A stretch of DNA of 7,383 nt from Flammeovirgaceae bacterium UBA4659 (GTDB taxonomy: Bacteria > Bacteroidota > Bacteroidia > Cytophagales > Cyclobacteriaceae): contig DHLV01000113.1 of NCBI GenBank assembly GCA_002405445.1, positions 19,414-26,796 on the forward strand. The letters are read 5' to 3'. The position numbers were made by a program, and so were the translations under genes. Each line of letters opens with the position of its first letter. Within the stretch, counting starts at the first letter, position 1. Below the pieces are notes generated by a model, which made no database searches, was not told where the DNA came from, and worked only from the letters and a program-made list of their open reading frames with translations. Shown piece by piece: positions 1-6,831 of the stretch.

Positions 1-550
1 GTAATGCCTGCCTCACATCTTTACCGTGCGCCACCCCTCCTGCTGAAATAATGGGCAGGCTGCAGTTTTCTTTCAAAGTTCTGATCAACTCCTGCGGAGG
101 TATGTTGCCTGCATGACCACCGGCACGCGAGTTTACGGCAATCACCGCGTCAGCCCCCAGCAACTCTACTTTTTTGGCATAAGCCACATCGATGACATCA
201 CAAAAAACCTTAATACCCGCTGGCTTGCATTTTTCGATCACCTCCCGGGGGCTGCCTAACGAAGTAATGATGTAGGCAGGCTTGAGTTCCAGTAATGTTT
301 GCAGCTGTTTTTTATACCGTGGGTTTGATTTGTTGACAATCAAGTTAACCCCGAAAGGCGCCTTGGAGTGATGTTGTATGTCAATGATGGCGGCCCGAAG
401 TTCAGCATCGGTACGGTAGTTCATTGCAGGGAAGGCAGCTGTTACACCATTATCCAATGCCGCTTTGATCATCTTTGTATTACTAATCAAAAACATAGGC
501 GCAACAATGATGGGAAATTTGATTCCGAGGATTTGGTCGATGGTTTGCAT
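1..550 (-). CDS. Nitronate monooxygenase / 2-nitropropane dioxygenase-like flavoprotein (N-terminal part, cut by window edge)
   Basis: The reverse strand encodes 183 residues starting MQTIDQILGIKFPIIVAPMF and continuing past the left edge. The fold is the FMN-binding TIM barrel of the nitronate monooxygenase / FabK-like family. Visible marks are the N-terminal PIIVAPM strand (13-19), GADAVIAVNSRAGGHAG (132-148) with the AGGH motif whose histidine is the catalytic base in nitronate monooxygenases, and PIISAGGVAHGKDV (166-179), the usual FMN-phosphate-binding loop. By family knowledge such enzymes oxidise alkyl nitronates with FMN and oxygen in the cytoplasm; the physiological substrate here is unknown, and a FabK-type enoyl reductase or other flavin oxidoreductase cannot be excluded. 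The start at 550 is chosen because the family's first beta strand begins about ten residues later. GGAG sits only two bases before the ATG, too close for a normal ribosome binding site. The gene follows the glutamine synthetase gene in the same direction but behind a terminator. Confidence 0.85.
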   Translation of the reverse strand, partial: MQTIDQILGIKFPIIVAPMFLISNTKMIKAALDNGVTAAFPAMNYRTDAELRAAIIDIQHHSKAPFGVNLIVNKSNPRYKKQLQTLLELKPAYIITSLGSPREVIEKCKPAGIKVFCDVIDVAYAKKVELLGADAVIAVNSRAGGHAGNIPPQELIRTLKENCSLPIISAGGVAHGKDVRQAL

Positions 551-558
551 ATCTCCAA

Positions 559-590
559 CAAAAGTAATGTCGCAGACTGTGCAAACCAAA
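559..590 (-). promoter_or_regulatory. Bacteroidota-type promoter for the nitronate monooxygenase gene
   Basis: On the minus strand TTTG (590-587) is followed by exactly 20 bases and then TACTTTTG (566-559), a full match to the Bacteroidota -33/-7 consensus TTTG / TAnnTTTG. Only eight bases separate the -7 box from the ATG at 550, so the mRNA would have almost no leader. The -33 box lies inside the T-rich tail of the upstream terminator. Assigned by motif only. Confidence 0.5.
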
Positions 591-618
591 AATAAGAAAA
601 CCACCCGGGTTGGGTGGC
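588..618 (-). terminator. Rho-independent terminator after the type III glutamine synthetase gene
   Basis: Bases 601-606 (CCACCC) pair with 612-617 (GGGTGG) around a five-base loop. On the minus strand the stem is followed by TTTTCTTATTTTT (600-588), a good U-tract, 27 bases after the synthetase stop codon. The plus-strand side has only a weaker T-rich run (CTTTCTATT), so termination should work mainly in the minus direction. Confidence 0.75.
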
Positions 619-644
619 TTTCTATTCATACAAAACAGGTCATT

Positions 645-2807
645 CTATCGCAAAAACAACAACTCGCGGTACTTCACCAGCGGCCAGTCTTCATCATCAA
701 CCAAAAGCTCCAATTTGTCGACAGATTCCCGAATGGTTTCAAAATACTTCTCTTTGATATCATCGCAGTATGCAATGGCACGCTTATGGGTGTCGGTAAT
801 TTTATTGATACGCTTGCGCTCTTCAATCATGTCGCGCACACCATTTTTGATGATCTCGATGTGTCCGGAAATTTCGGTGATAGTCTGCACCACCGCCTTG
901 TTGTCGATACCCAATCCTTTGAGGCCATTCGCATTGGCAATCAACTTGTTTTGGTAGGCTATCGCGGTAGGAATAATGTGGTTCATCGCCAAGTCGCCCA
1001 TGACGCGCGCGTCAATCTGCACTTTTTTGATATAGCTTTCCAACTTGATTTCGTTGCGTGCTTCCACTTCTTTATGGGACATCACACCATATTTTTCAAA
1101 CAGCTCAAGCGATTTCTTCGAGACGTAAGCATCGATTGCAAGCGGCATGGTTTTGATGTTGCTGAGGCCTCGCTTCGCAGCCTCCTTTACCCATTCATCT
1201 GAATAACCATCGCCTTCGAAACGAATTGCTTTCGATTCTTTGATGTACTTGCGCAGCACATTAACGATAGCCATCCGTTTTTCCTCTCCTTTCTCGATCT
1301 CTTTGCTAACGGTTTCGTAAAACTTGGTCAATTGATCGGCCACAATTAAGTTGAGTGCTGTCATGGGTGTACCGCAGTTATCACTCGACCCTACAGCACG
1401 GAATTCAAATTTGTTTCCCGTAAAGGCGAAAGGTGACGTACGGTTGCGGTCGGTTGCATCCAAAATGATTTCGGGTATCTGGTCAATGCCCAACTTCATA
1501 TACATGTTATCGCCCTTTTCAATCTTCACATTTCCCTTCTTCTCAAGCTCATCGAGCACTGCTGTCATTTGCGAACCGATGAATACCGACATGATGGCGG
1601 GAGGCGCCTCATTTGCACCCAGGCGGAAGTCATTGGCAGCCGTAGCGATACTTGCTCTCAAGAGGTCGGCATGTTCATGCACCGCTTTAATGGTGGTAAT
1701 GAAGAACGTTAAGAACAGCAAATTATCTTTTGCCGAACTGGTGGGCGCGTACAAATTCACGCCTGTGTCTGTAATCAACGACCAATTGTTGTGCTTACCG
1801 CTGCCATTCACTCCGGCAAAGGGTTTCTCGTGAAAAAGGATTTTCAAACCGTGCTTCTCGCCCACGCGGCTCATCACATCCATCATCAACTGGTTGTGGT
1901 CATTGGCCACATTCACTTCTTCAAACAGTGGAGCAACTTCAAACTGGCTTGGTGCCACTTCGTTGTGGCGGGTGCGCACCGGGATACCTAATTTCCAGGC
2001 TTCAATTTCAAATTCACGCATGAAATCGTAAACACGGCCGGGAATGGTTCCAAAATAATGATCCTCTAGTTGCTGCCCGCGCGCAGGCGCATGACCAAAA
2101 ACGGTGCGCCCTCCCATTACCAGGTCGGGGCGTGCATCTGCCAAGGCTTTGTCAACCGCAAAATATTCCTGCTCGGGGCCCAGTGAGGCCACTACGTGAT
2201 TGATGTCTTTGTCAAAAAGCTGACACACTTGCGTGGCCGCGATGTCAACTGCCTTCAATGCTTTTAGCAGCGGTGATTTTGTATCAAGAGTTTCGCCAGT
2301 GTATGAAACAAAAATTGTTGGGATGCTAAGCGTACGACCGTACAAAAACATGGGCGAAGTTGGATCCCAGGCCGTGTAGCCACGGGCTTCAAATGTGCTG
2401 CGGATACCTCCGCTAGGAAATGACGATGCATCGGGCTCTTGTTGCACAAGCTCGCTGCCTTTAAACTTTTCAATCCCCGAGAGCGCATCAAAAAAAGAAT
2501 CGTGCTTTTCAGCCGTTCCACCCGTCATGGGTTGGAACCAGTGGGTGAAATGTGTAGCGCCTTTTGCGATTGCCCACGATTTAGCGGCTGATGCCACGGC
2601 ATCTGCAGTAGCTTCATCAATCTTTTCGTGGTTTTTGATGGAGTTGCTTACTTTCTTAAATACGGCAGGTGCCAAAGTGGCGCGCATCTGCTCCATTCCG
2701 AAAACATTCTCCCCAAAAAACTTGGAAATGTGTGGGTTGGTTGGTTCTGCATGCACCTTGGTTCGGTCGTGCAGTCGCTTGAGGGCTTCAAAACGTAGAT
2801 GTGACAT
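645..2807 (-). CDS. glnA: Glutamine synthetase type III
   Basis: This 720-residue protein is a complete type III glutamine synthetase, which makes glutamine from glutamate, ammonia and ATP in the cytoplasm; type III enzymes are typically about 700-730 residues, much longer than type I or II. The type III signature FTHWFQPMTGGTAEKHDSF is at 87-105. Catalytic-domain motifs follow in order: GPEQEYF (210-216, metal-binding glutamates), NEVAPSQFEVAP (282-293), AGVNGSGKHNNWS (331-343, the counterpart of the glutamate-binding NGSGxH loop), and FEFRAVGSSDNCGTP (467-481). The C-terminal part (about 500-720) is the helical extension particular to type III. The start at 2807 gives the expected N-terminus and is preceded by an A-rich, Shine-Dalgarno-free leader, normal for Bacteroidota. 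It seems to be transcribed alone, with its own promoter upstream and a terminator downstream. No amtB, glnB or glutamate synthase gene lies in the window. Nothing is missing or broken. Confidence 0.97.
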   Translation of the reverse strand: MSHLRFEALKRLHDRTKVHAEPTNPHISKFFGENVFGMEQMRATLAPAVFKKVSNSIKNHEKIDEATADAVASAAKSWAIAKGATHFTHWFQPMTGGTAEKHDSFFDALSGIEKFKGSELVQQEPDASSFPSGGIRSTFEARGYTAWDPTSPMFLYGRTLSIPTIFVSYTGETLDTKSPLLKALKAVDIAATQVCQLFDKDINHVVASLGPEQEYFAVDKALADARPDLVMGGRTVFGHAPARGQQLEDHYFGTIPGRVYDFMREFEIEAWKLGIPVRTRHNEVAPSQFEVAPLFEEVNVANDHNQLMMDVMSRVGEKHGLKILFHEKPFAGVNGSGKHNNWSLITDTGVNLYAPTSSAKDNLLFLTFFITTIKAVHEHADLLRASIATAANDFRLGANEAPPAIMSVFIGSQMTAVLDELEKKGNVKIEKGDNMYMKLGIDQIPEIILDATDRNRTSPFAFTGNKFEFRAVGSSDNCGTPMTALNLIVADQLTKFYETVSKEIEKGEEKRMAIVNVLRKYIKESKAIRFEGDGYSDEWVKEAAKRGLSNIKTMPLAIDAYVSKKSLELFEKYGVMSHKEVEARNEIKLESYIKKVQIDARVMGDLAMNHIIPTAIAYQNKLIANANGLKGLGIDNKAVVQTITEISGHIEIIKNGVRDMIEERKRINKITDTHKRAIAYCDDIKEKYFETIRESVDKLELLVDDEDWPLVKYRELLFLR

Positions 2808-2840
2808 ATTTTAGTGGTTGTTTTTTGTTACAAAGCGAGC

Positions 2841-2875
2841 CAAAAGTAAATCTTTTCATTTAACTGAGGCTCAAA
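2841..2875 (-). promoter_or_regulatory. Bacteroidota-type promoter for the glutamine synthetase gene
   Basis: On the minus strand TTTG (2875-2872) and TACTTTTG (2848-2841) are separated by 23 bases, at the long end of the accepted spacing. The -7 box is identical to that before the nitronate monooxygenase gene. The predicted transcript would have a leader of roughly 30 bases before the ATG at 2807. No ammonium-response operator is recognisable. Confidence 0.45.
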
Positions 2876-2959
2876 AACAATCCCATTTTTTGAAAAAAAC
2901 ATTAAAAAGTGAATGAAGAGGGTTAAAAATAATTGGTTGTTGAGTCAAAACCAGAAAAA

Positions 2960-3007
2960 ATGTGGCGTCAGGGTTCAGCCGTTTTGGCTTACTTGCATCC
3001 GAAATGA
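2960..3007 (+). CDS. Possible 15-codon upstream mini-ORF overlapping the PAP2 start
   Basis: An ATG after an A-rich run (CCAGAAAAAATG) opens a reading frame encoding MWRQGSAVLAYLHPK and stopping at TGA 3005-3007. The stop overlaps the ATG of the PAP2 gene (3004-3006) in an ATGA arrangement, the geometry of translational coupling. The peptide has no recognisable domain and no run of a single regulatory amino acid, so attenuation by charged tRNA is not suggested. It could equally be chance. Confidence 0.25.
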   Translation: MWRQGSAVLAYLHPK

Positions 3008-3624
3008 TTGAGCAGAACACTTTTAACTCAAGGCGATACTCGGCTACAGCCCTTGGGCTCATCGGCATGATGGTATGCGCCAAAGCGTTGCCGCAATTAG
3101 ATTTTATCGCTGCTTTGCAGCGCTCAGGCAACAGCGATGTCACCGCAGCACTTCAATTTGTTTCCGATTCCATCACATTTGTAAGCTTTGGCGTTCCCTT
3201 GATTTTTTTGGCATTTGGCGAGCGTGGCGCACACAGAAAAAAATCGAGACTTTCTTTTTTATATGTTGGTTTATCGATTGGGCTGGCCGGCCTTGTTTCC
3301 TACCTGATCAAAAAAACTACCTCTATTCCGCGCCCTTACGAAATTGATGAGCGGATTACGCAATGGAGTGTGGGGGGCGGTTATTCATTCCCATCAGGGC
3401 ACACCACGGAAGCATTTGCTTCGGCCATTGCAATGATCTTTCTCTACCGCAATTGGAGGCTTGCGATTCCGATGCTGCTGTGGGCACTTACGGTAGCGTT
3501 TTCAAGAGTGTACCTGGGGGTACATTATCCTTTTGATATTCTCGGTGGCGTACTGATCGCCTTAACGGTGACATTTTTGATGCGCATCGTTTTTCAACAA
3601 AAAACTGAAATATTCAATCGCTGA
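3004..3624 (+). CDS. PAP2-family membrane phosphatase
   Basis: From ATG 3004 the product has 206 residues and all three motifs of the type 2 phosphatidic acid phosphatase superfamily: KKTTSIPRP (103-111, K-x6-RP), PSGH (130-133, with the acid/base histidine) and SRVYLGVHYPFD (167-178, SR-x5-H-x3-D, with the nucleophilic histidine). About six hydrophobic segments (roughly 11-30, 57-73, 83-102, 137-148, 153-172, 179-196) match the usual six-helix inner-membrane fold, with the active site at the periplasmic face. Family members dephosphorylate phosphatidic acid, undecaprenyl diphosphate or phosphatidylglycerol phosphate, and the substrate cannot be told from sequence. The reading frame extends upstream to a GTG at 2962, adding 14 residues, but ATG 3004 places the first helix close to the N-terminus and overlaps a mini-ORF stop, so it is preferred with moderate certainty. 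The gene stands alone and converges on the GIN-domain gene without a clear terminator. Confidence 0.92.
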   Translation: MIEQNTFNSRRYSATALGLIGMMVCAKALPQLDFIAALQRSGNSDVTAALQFVSDSITFVSFGVPLIFLAFGERGAHRKKSRLSFLYVGLSIGLAGLVSYLIKKTTSIPRPYEIDERITQWSVGGGYSFPSGHTTEAFASAIAMIFLYRNWRLAIPMLLWALTVAFSRVYLGVHYPFDILGGVLIALTVTFLMRIVFQQKTEIFNR

Positions 3625-3742
3625 CATCAGAACTCTCACCATGTAATGGACGCTCGTCATTCCAAAGCGCCTCGCCCCCATGGCATAACAGGCAGCTCAA
3701 ATACTGTTTAAAAAAAGCACGACACAGAGTTGAACCAGTGTG

Positions 3743-4432
3743 TCAGTTTGACTTTTTCACCGAACCGCCACTGCTTGAGCCCGTGTTGGTTCGAGCGGGA
3801 TTACCGCGATACCGCACATCGCCTGCGCTGCTGGCATGTGCTTCAATTTCCTTGGATACGGTGACTTTTACTGAACCAGCGCTGCTTGCCTGTGCATTTA
3901 CTTTTTCACTCTCAAGAGAATAAGCATCTACATCACCTGCGCTGCTCGCTTCAACCTCCAGAGATTTCGATTTGCCTTCCAATTCAATGCGCCCTGCGCT
4001 CGAGGCATCGACTGTTACGCGGTTGGCATCAATACTGATCTCTACCGAACCCGCACTACTGGCAGAAATGGTAAGGCTTTCAGATTTCACAACCCCCTCA
4101 GCAAAAATATTGCCGGCCGAACTAGCCGAAATCTTTTCGAGTGAGACATACGTTACATAAACTTTTACATTCACTCGTTTCCAGTTGCCACTTGCTAAGT
4201 GTACCCGTAAACTCGTTCCGCTTACGTCCGTCAACACATCATCCAGGGTCAATTTACTATCTTGGCCAATCTCAATGCGCGCCTCCTCTTTGTCGCCCTT
4301 CCGCAAATACACATCAATCCCTTGTGACACTTTGATGCCCTTGAATGAATCTAACTTTCGTGTTTCACGCTGCTGGCCAAGTACGGCAGTAGAAATGATC
4401 AACATACCTACCAAGAACACACATTTACTCAT
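3743..4432 (-). CDS. Secreted GIN-domain (DUF2807) repeat protein
   Basis: The 229-residue product begins with a signal peptide (MSKCVFLVGMLIISTAVLG, then QQR). The frame is open to an ATG at 4480, but those extra 16 residues are polar and would bury the signal peptide, so 4432 is chosen. The mature part fits the GIN domain (DUF2807, head domain of putative autotransporter-like adhesins), common in Bacteroidota: LDSFKGIKVSQGIDVYLRKG (28-47) is the typical opening, followed by a ladder of short beta strands. From about residue 101, rungs of 18-21 residues each carry ASSAG (starting at 103, 124, 143, 162, 182 and 200), with a degenerate SSSGG rung near the end (219-223), suggesting a right-handed beta-solenoid. 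The protein is probably periplasmic or at the cell surface. Its role is unknown; adhesion is only a family-level guess. No lipobox and no type IX sorting domain are present. It is divergent from the TerB-like gene. Confidence 0.88.
   Translation of the reverse strand: MSKCVFLVGMLIISTAVLGQQRETRKLDSFKGIKVSQGIDVYLRKGDKEEARIEIGQDSKLTLDDVLTDVSGTSLRVHLASGNWKRVNVKVYVTYVSLEKISASSAGNIFAEGVVKSESLTISASSAGSVEISIDANRVTVDASSAGRIELEGKSKSLEVEASSAGDVDAYSLESEKVNAQASSAGSVKVTVSKEIEAHASSAGDVRYRGNPARTNTGSSSGGSVKKSN
3761..4132 (-). repeat. Tandem coding repeat: seven ASSAG-type rungs
   Basis: Within the GIN-domain gene, six ASSAG units and one SSSGG unit recur every 54-63 bases. At DNA level the minus-strand core is close to GCNAGCAGCGCNGG in several copies (for example near 3825, 3882 and 3942), while the bases between cores are diverged. 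The period varies by whole codons, as expected for solenoid rungs diversified by point change and small in-frame indels rather than a recent tandem expansion. Confidence 0.85.
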
Positions 4433-4536
4433 ATCAAACAGTTTTATTCGAATGACACGACATTCAGGTGACGGTTGCATCTGTTGTTAGCCGTTTGTCA
4501 ATTTTTTAGGGCTTTGTATGCGATCATTGCCCGAAA

Positions 4537-4571
4537 TTTGCGTAAATTCGCATCAATAAGACGTATTTTCC
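4537..4571 (+). promoter_or_regulatory. Weak candidate promoter for the TerB-like gene
   Basis: TTTG (4537-4540) is followed after 23 bases by TATTTTCC (4564-4571), which matches TA and the first two T positions of the TAnnTTTG box but not its last two bases. The start codon follows at 4588, giving a leader of about a dozen bases. Small imperfect inverted repeats (TGCG at 4539-4542 with CGCA at 4549-4552) lie between the boxes and could be an operator, but are short enough to be chance. Confidence 0.25.
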
Positions 4572-4587
4572 ACAAATATTCACGATT

Positions 4588-4980
4588 ATGGTAAAAGACC
4601 AACTAAATGTGCTCATTAATTTGGCTGCGAGCGACAACTCTGTTGCAGAGAAAGAAATGAAAGTGATCCACATGATTGCGAAAGCAAACGGGATACCTAA
4701 AGAGGAGGTAGATGAAATGTTGAAACAGCCGCAGCCCATGGGAAACCTGGACTCTCTGACAGAAGACCAAAAGTTTGAAAATTTGTACCACCTGATCCAA
4801 CTCATGAAGAGCGATGGTCAGGTATTCAGAAGTGAGATTCATTTTTGTGAACAAGTGGCCGAAAAACTGGGCTACAAAAAAGCAGTTGTAGGCGAGCTAT
4901 CATCCCGCATCTACAGCGACCCGTCCATCACAGCGGATCGTAGTTTGCTGATGGATCGGGCAAGGAAGTTCTTGAAATAG
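4588..4980 (+). CDS. Small TerB-like (tellurite resistance family) protein
   Basis: This 130-residue, wholly cytoplasmic, helical protein has no signal peptide or membrane segment. It shows two copies of the acidic helix-turn pattern of TerB-like domains: AASDNSVAEKEMKVIHMIAKANGI (about 13-36) and MKSDGQVFRSEIHFCEQVAEKLGY (about 73-96), where the D and E positions (D16, E21/E23, D76, E83) correspond to the metal-binding acidic residues of the family. TerB domains occur in tellurite/stress response modules and in many stand-alone proteins of unknown job. Here no TerC, TerD or TerE gene is nearby, so tellurite resistance should not be inferred; a calcium- or metal-dependent scaffold role is only a guess. 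ATG 4588 is the first start in frame after the upstream promoter-like region and leaves the first helix intact. A strong hairpin follows the stop. Confidence 0.75.
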   Translation: MVKDQLNVLINLAASDNSVAEKEMKVIHMIAKANGIPKEEVDEMLKQPQPMGNLDSLTEDQKFENLYHLIQLMKSDGQVFRSEIHFCEQVAEKLGYKKAVVGELSSRIYSDPSITADRSLLMDRARKFLK

Positions 4981-4998
4981 TCTAATCTTTTTCTATAG

Positions 4999-5031
4999 AC
5001 GCAAAAGGCTGCCCGTGGAAGCCTTTTGTGT
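4999..5031. terminator. Bidirectional terminator hairpin between convergent genes
   Basis: ACGCAAAAGGCT (4999-5010) pairs with AGCCTTTTGTGT (5020-5031) around a nine-base loop, a 12-base-pair stem with one G-U pair on the plus-strand RNA. It lies 18 bases after the TerB-like stop and 61 bases beyond the stop of the convergent amidohydrolase gene, so it can serve both. In either direction the T-run is inside the distal arm (CCTTTTG) rather than after it, so efficiency is uncertain. Confidence 0.65.
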
Positions 5032-5092
5032 TAATAGGCAAACTCAAATGCCTCGCGAAAATCATCCTCAGTGCATGGCATGGATGAATGGG

Positions 5093-6799
5093 TCATTTCT
5101 TCTCATACACCACCCTTCCACCCACTACAGTAGCGGCCACGTTTGTCTTCAAAATATCACCATCAGCCACCGTCATGATATCCTGATCAAAAATGGTAAA
5201 GTCTGCCCGTTTACCCACTTCAATGCTGCCCTTGATACCCTCCTCAAAGGCACCAAAGGCTGCATCGAGCGTATACGAGCGCAACGTTTGCTCGCGGGTC
5301 ATTTTCTCGGCAGGCTCATAGCCCCCCTCGGGCATACCCTTTAGTGTTTGTCGCGTTACCGAAGCGAAAAATGATGTCAAAGGGTTGATCGGTTCTACGG
5401 GTACGTCTGTGCCATTTACTATTTTTGTCCCCGACTTCAGCAACGTTTGCCACATGTAGGCGCCTTCTTTGATGCGCTTTTCACCGAGCCGATCGATGGC
5501 CCAGGGCCGATCGGAAGACAGGTGGTTTGCCTGCATCGCAGGAATAACACCTAGTTGCGCGAAACGCGGAATGTCGCTCGGTGCCAAATGCTGGGCATGC
5601 TCAATTCGATAGCGCACATCTTTTGCCTTATCAGGATTTTCATTAAAAGCCGCCTCATAACGATCTAGAATTTCACGGTTGGCACGATCACCAATTGCAT
5701 GAGAGCAAATCTGGAAACCATATTTCAAACCTTCACGAGCGATTTTTGCAACTGTATCCATTGACAATGTAGCCATACCGCTAAAGTCTGGCCGATCAGA
5801 ATAAGGCTCCAGCAACCACGCTCCGCGCGAGCCCAGCGCACCATCGCAGTTTAATTTGACAGATCGTATGGTCAGGTGACCCAGCGAATCGATCATGGGG
5901 CCCTGCCTGAAATGCTCATATACCAGAGGAGGATCGAATCCGGTAACCATTACGTACAAACCGATATCTAACTTATTTTGTTGTTTGAATTTCTTAAAAA
6001 GCGCGATGCTGTTGCGCGCGGCACCAGCATCATGAAAACTGGTAATACCATTGCGCAAGCAAGCTTTGATAGCCAGTTCTAATGCCTGTGCATCCGTTTC
6101 CTCTGTAGTTTCCGGAATGTGCTGTGCAATCAGCTGCTGTGCCCGCTCGTTGAAAAGCCCGGTTGGGTTACCCAATTCATCGCGTATGATTTCGCCACCC
6201 TCTTCGGTGTTTCTGCGCAACACTTCTACCGAAAGTTGGTTAACGCCTGCCATTTGCATGGCCTTGGCGTTTGCAAAACCTGCATGACCGCTGGCGTGTT
6301 TTAAAAACACTGGATTATTAGGCGATATCGCGCTCAACTGCTGATGCGTCTGAAATCCTTTCACCATTTTTTTCGGCTTGACATCCCACCTGTCTTGGTG
6401 CCAGCCTCTGCCTAATATCCACTGGCCCGGTTGTGCCTTGGCTACTGCCTCGCGCACGCGCTCTACCAATTCGTCATAGCTCTTCACGTCCATTAAATCA
6501 AGTTGCATCTCGTTGTAGCCCAATCCCATAATATGGCCATGCCCTTCGATAAAACCCGGTGTCATCGTGTTGCCCTTCAAATCAAAAACTTTCGTTTGGC
6601 CACCTTTAAATTCTGCCGCGCCTTGCTTTGAACCGACATACACAATCTTGTTTCCAATAACGGCAACGGCTTCCACAACGGGCTGCGAATCGCTCATCGT
6701 ATAGATTTTACCTCCTTCGATGACCAGATCAGCAGGGGTACTTCTTTTGCCACACCCCGCAAGCATGGCAAACAACACAATCAGAAAAATATATCGCAT
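5093..6799 (-). CDS. Lipoprotein metal-dependent amidohydrolase, YtcJ-like (Amidohydro_3 family)
   Basis: The 568-residue product starts with a lipoprotein signal peptide, MRYIFLIVLFAMLAGC, with lipobox LAGC at 13-16 and Cys16 as the predicted lipid anchor, so it acts in the periplasm or on the outer membrane. The rest is a complete Amidohydro_3 enzyme: the small beta domain (about 24-80), TPGFIEGHGHI (80-90) with the HxH metal ligands, HASGHAGFANAKA (168-180) typical of YtcJ-like proteins, KLNCDGALGSRGA (315-327), CSHAIGDRANR (365-375), RIEHAQHL (398-405) and the catalytic-aspartate motif GTDVP (463-467). Ligands H87, H89, H367, H401 and D465 are all present, so the enzyme should be active. 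Family members hydrolyse amide or related C-N bonds (for example N-substituted formamides); the substrate here is unknown. The start at 6799 directly gives the signal peptide. It has its own promoter and is divergent from the gene at 6910. Most relatives are cytoplasmic, so lipid anchoring is a notable but known variation. Confidence 0.93.
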   Translation of the reverse strand: MRYIFLIVLFAMLAGCGKRSTPADLVIEGGKIYTMSDSQPVVEAVAVIGNKIVYVGSKQGAAEFKGGQTKVFDLKGNTMTPGFIEGHGHIMGLGYNEMQLDLMDVKSYDELVERVREAVAKAQPGQWILGRGWHQDRWDVKPKKMVKGFQTHQQLSAISPNNPVFLKHASGHAGFANAKAMQMAGVNQLSVEVLRRNTEEGGEIIRDELGNPTGLFNERAQQLIAQHIPETTEETDAQALELAIKACLRNGITSFHDAGAARNSIALFKKFKQQNKLDIGLYVMVTGFDPPLVYEHFRQGPMIDSLGHLTIRSVKLNCDGALGSRGAWLLEPYSDRPDFSGMATLSMDTVAKIAREGLKYGFQICSHAIGDRANREILDRYEAAFNENPDKAKDVRYRIEHAQHLAPSDIPRFAQLGVIPAMQANHLSSDRPWAIDRLGEKRIKEGAYMWQTLLKSGTKIVNGTDVPVEPINPLTSFFASVTRQTLKGMPEGGYEPAEKMTREQTLRSYTLDAAFGAFEEGIKGSIEVGKRADFTIFDQDIMTVADGDILKTNVAATVVGGRVVYEKK

Positions 6800-6831
6800 A
6801 AATACGTTGATGTTGAAGTTAAATGTGATTT

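Noticed and set aside
465..1202. Long plus-strand open frame of 245 codons
   Set aside because: It lies antisense to the end of the nitronate monooxygenase and glutamine synthetase genes, crosses the terminator, and its product has no domain character; the minus-strand genes explain the openness.
2871..3143. Minus-strand open frame of 90 codons over the PAP2 start
   Set aside because: It is antisense to a well-supported phosphatase gene and has no recognisable features or start context.
3625..3742. Possible terminator between the convergent PAP2 and GIN genes
   Set aside because: The best inverted repeat (AATGGACG with CGTCATT, 3645-3661) has a bulge, a two-base loop and no U-tract, so it is not a convincing terminator.
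3761..4132. CRISPR or non-coding tandem array
   Set aside because: The repeats vary in spacing by whole codons, stay in one reading frame and encode protein rungs; repeat cores are too short and the spacers are coding.
3738..4160. Plus-strand open frames opposite the GIN-domain gene
   Set aside because: They are translations of the complementary strand of the ASSAG repeat and inherit its periodicity; no start signals or family features.
4433..4480. Longer start for the GIN-domain protein at 4480
   Set aside because: The extra 16 residues are polar and charged and would displace the clear signal peptide that starts at 4432.
4588..4980. Tellurite resistance function
   Set aside because: Only TerB-like sequence character is present; without terC/terD/terE neighbours the resistance phenotype cannot be inferred.
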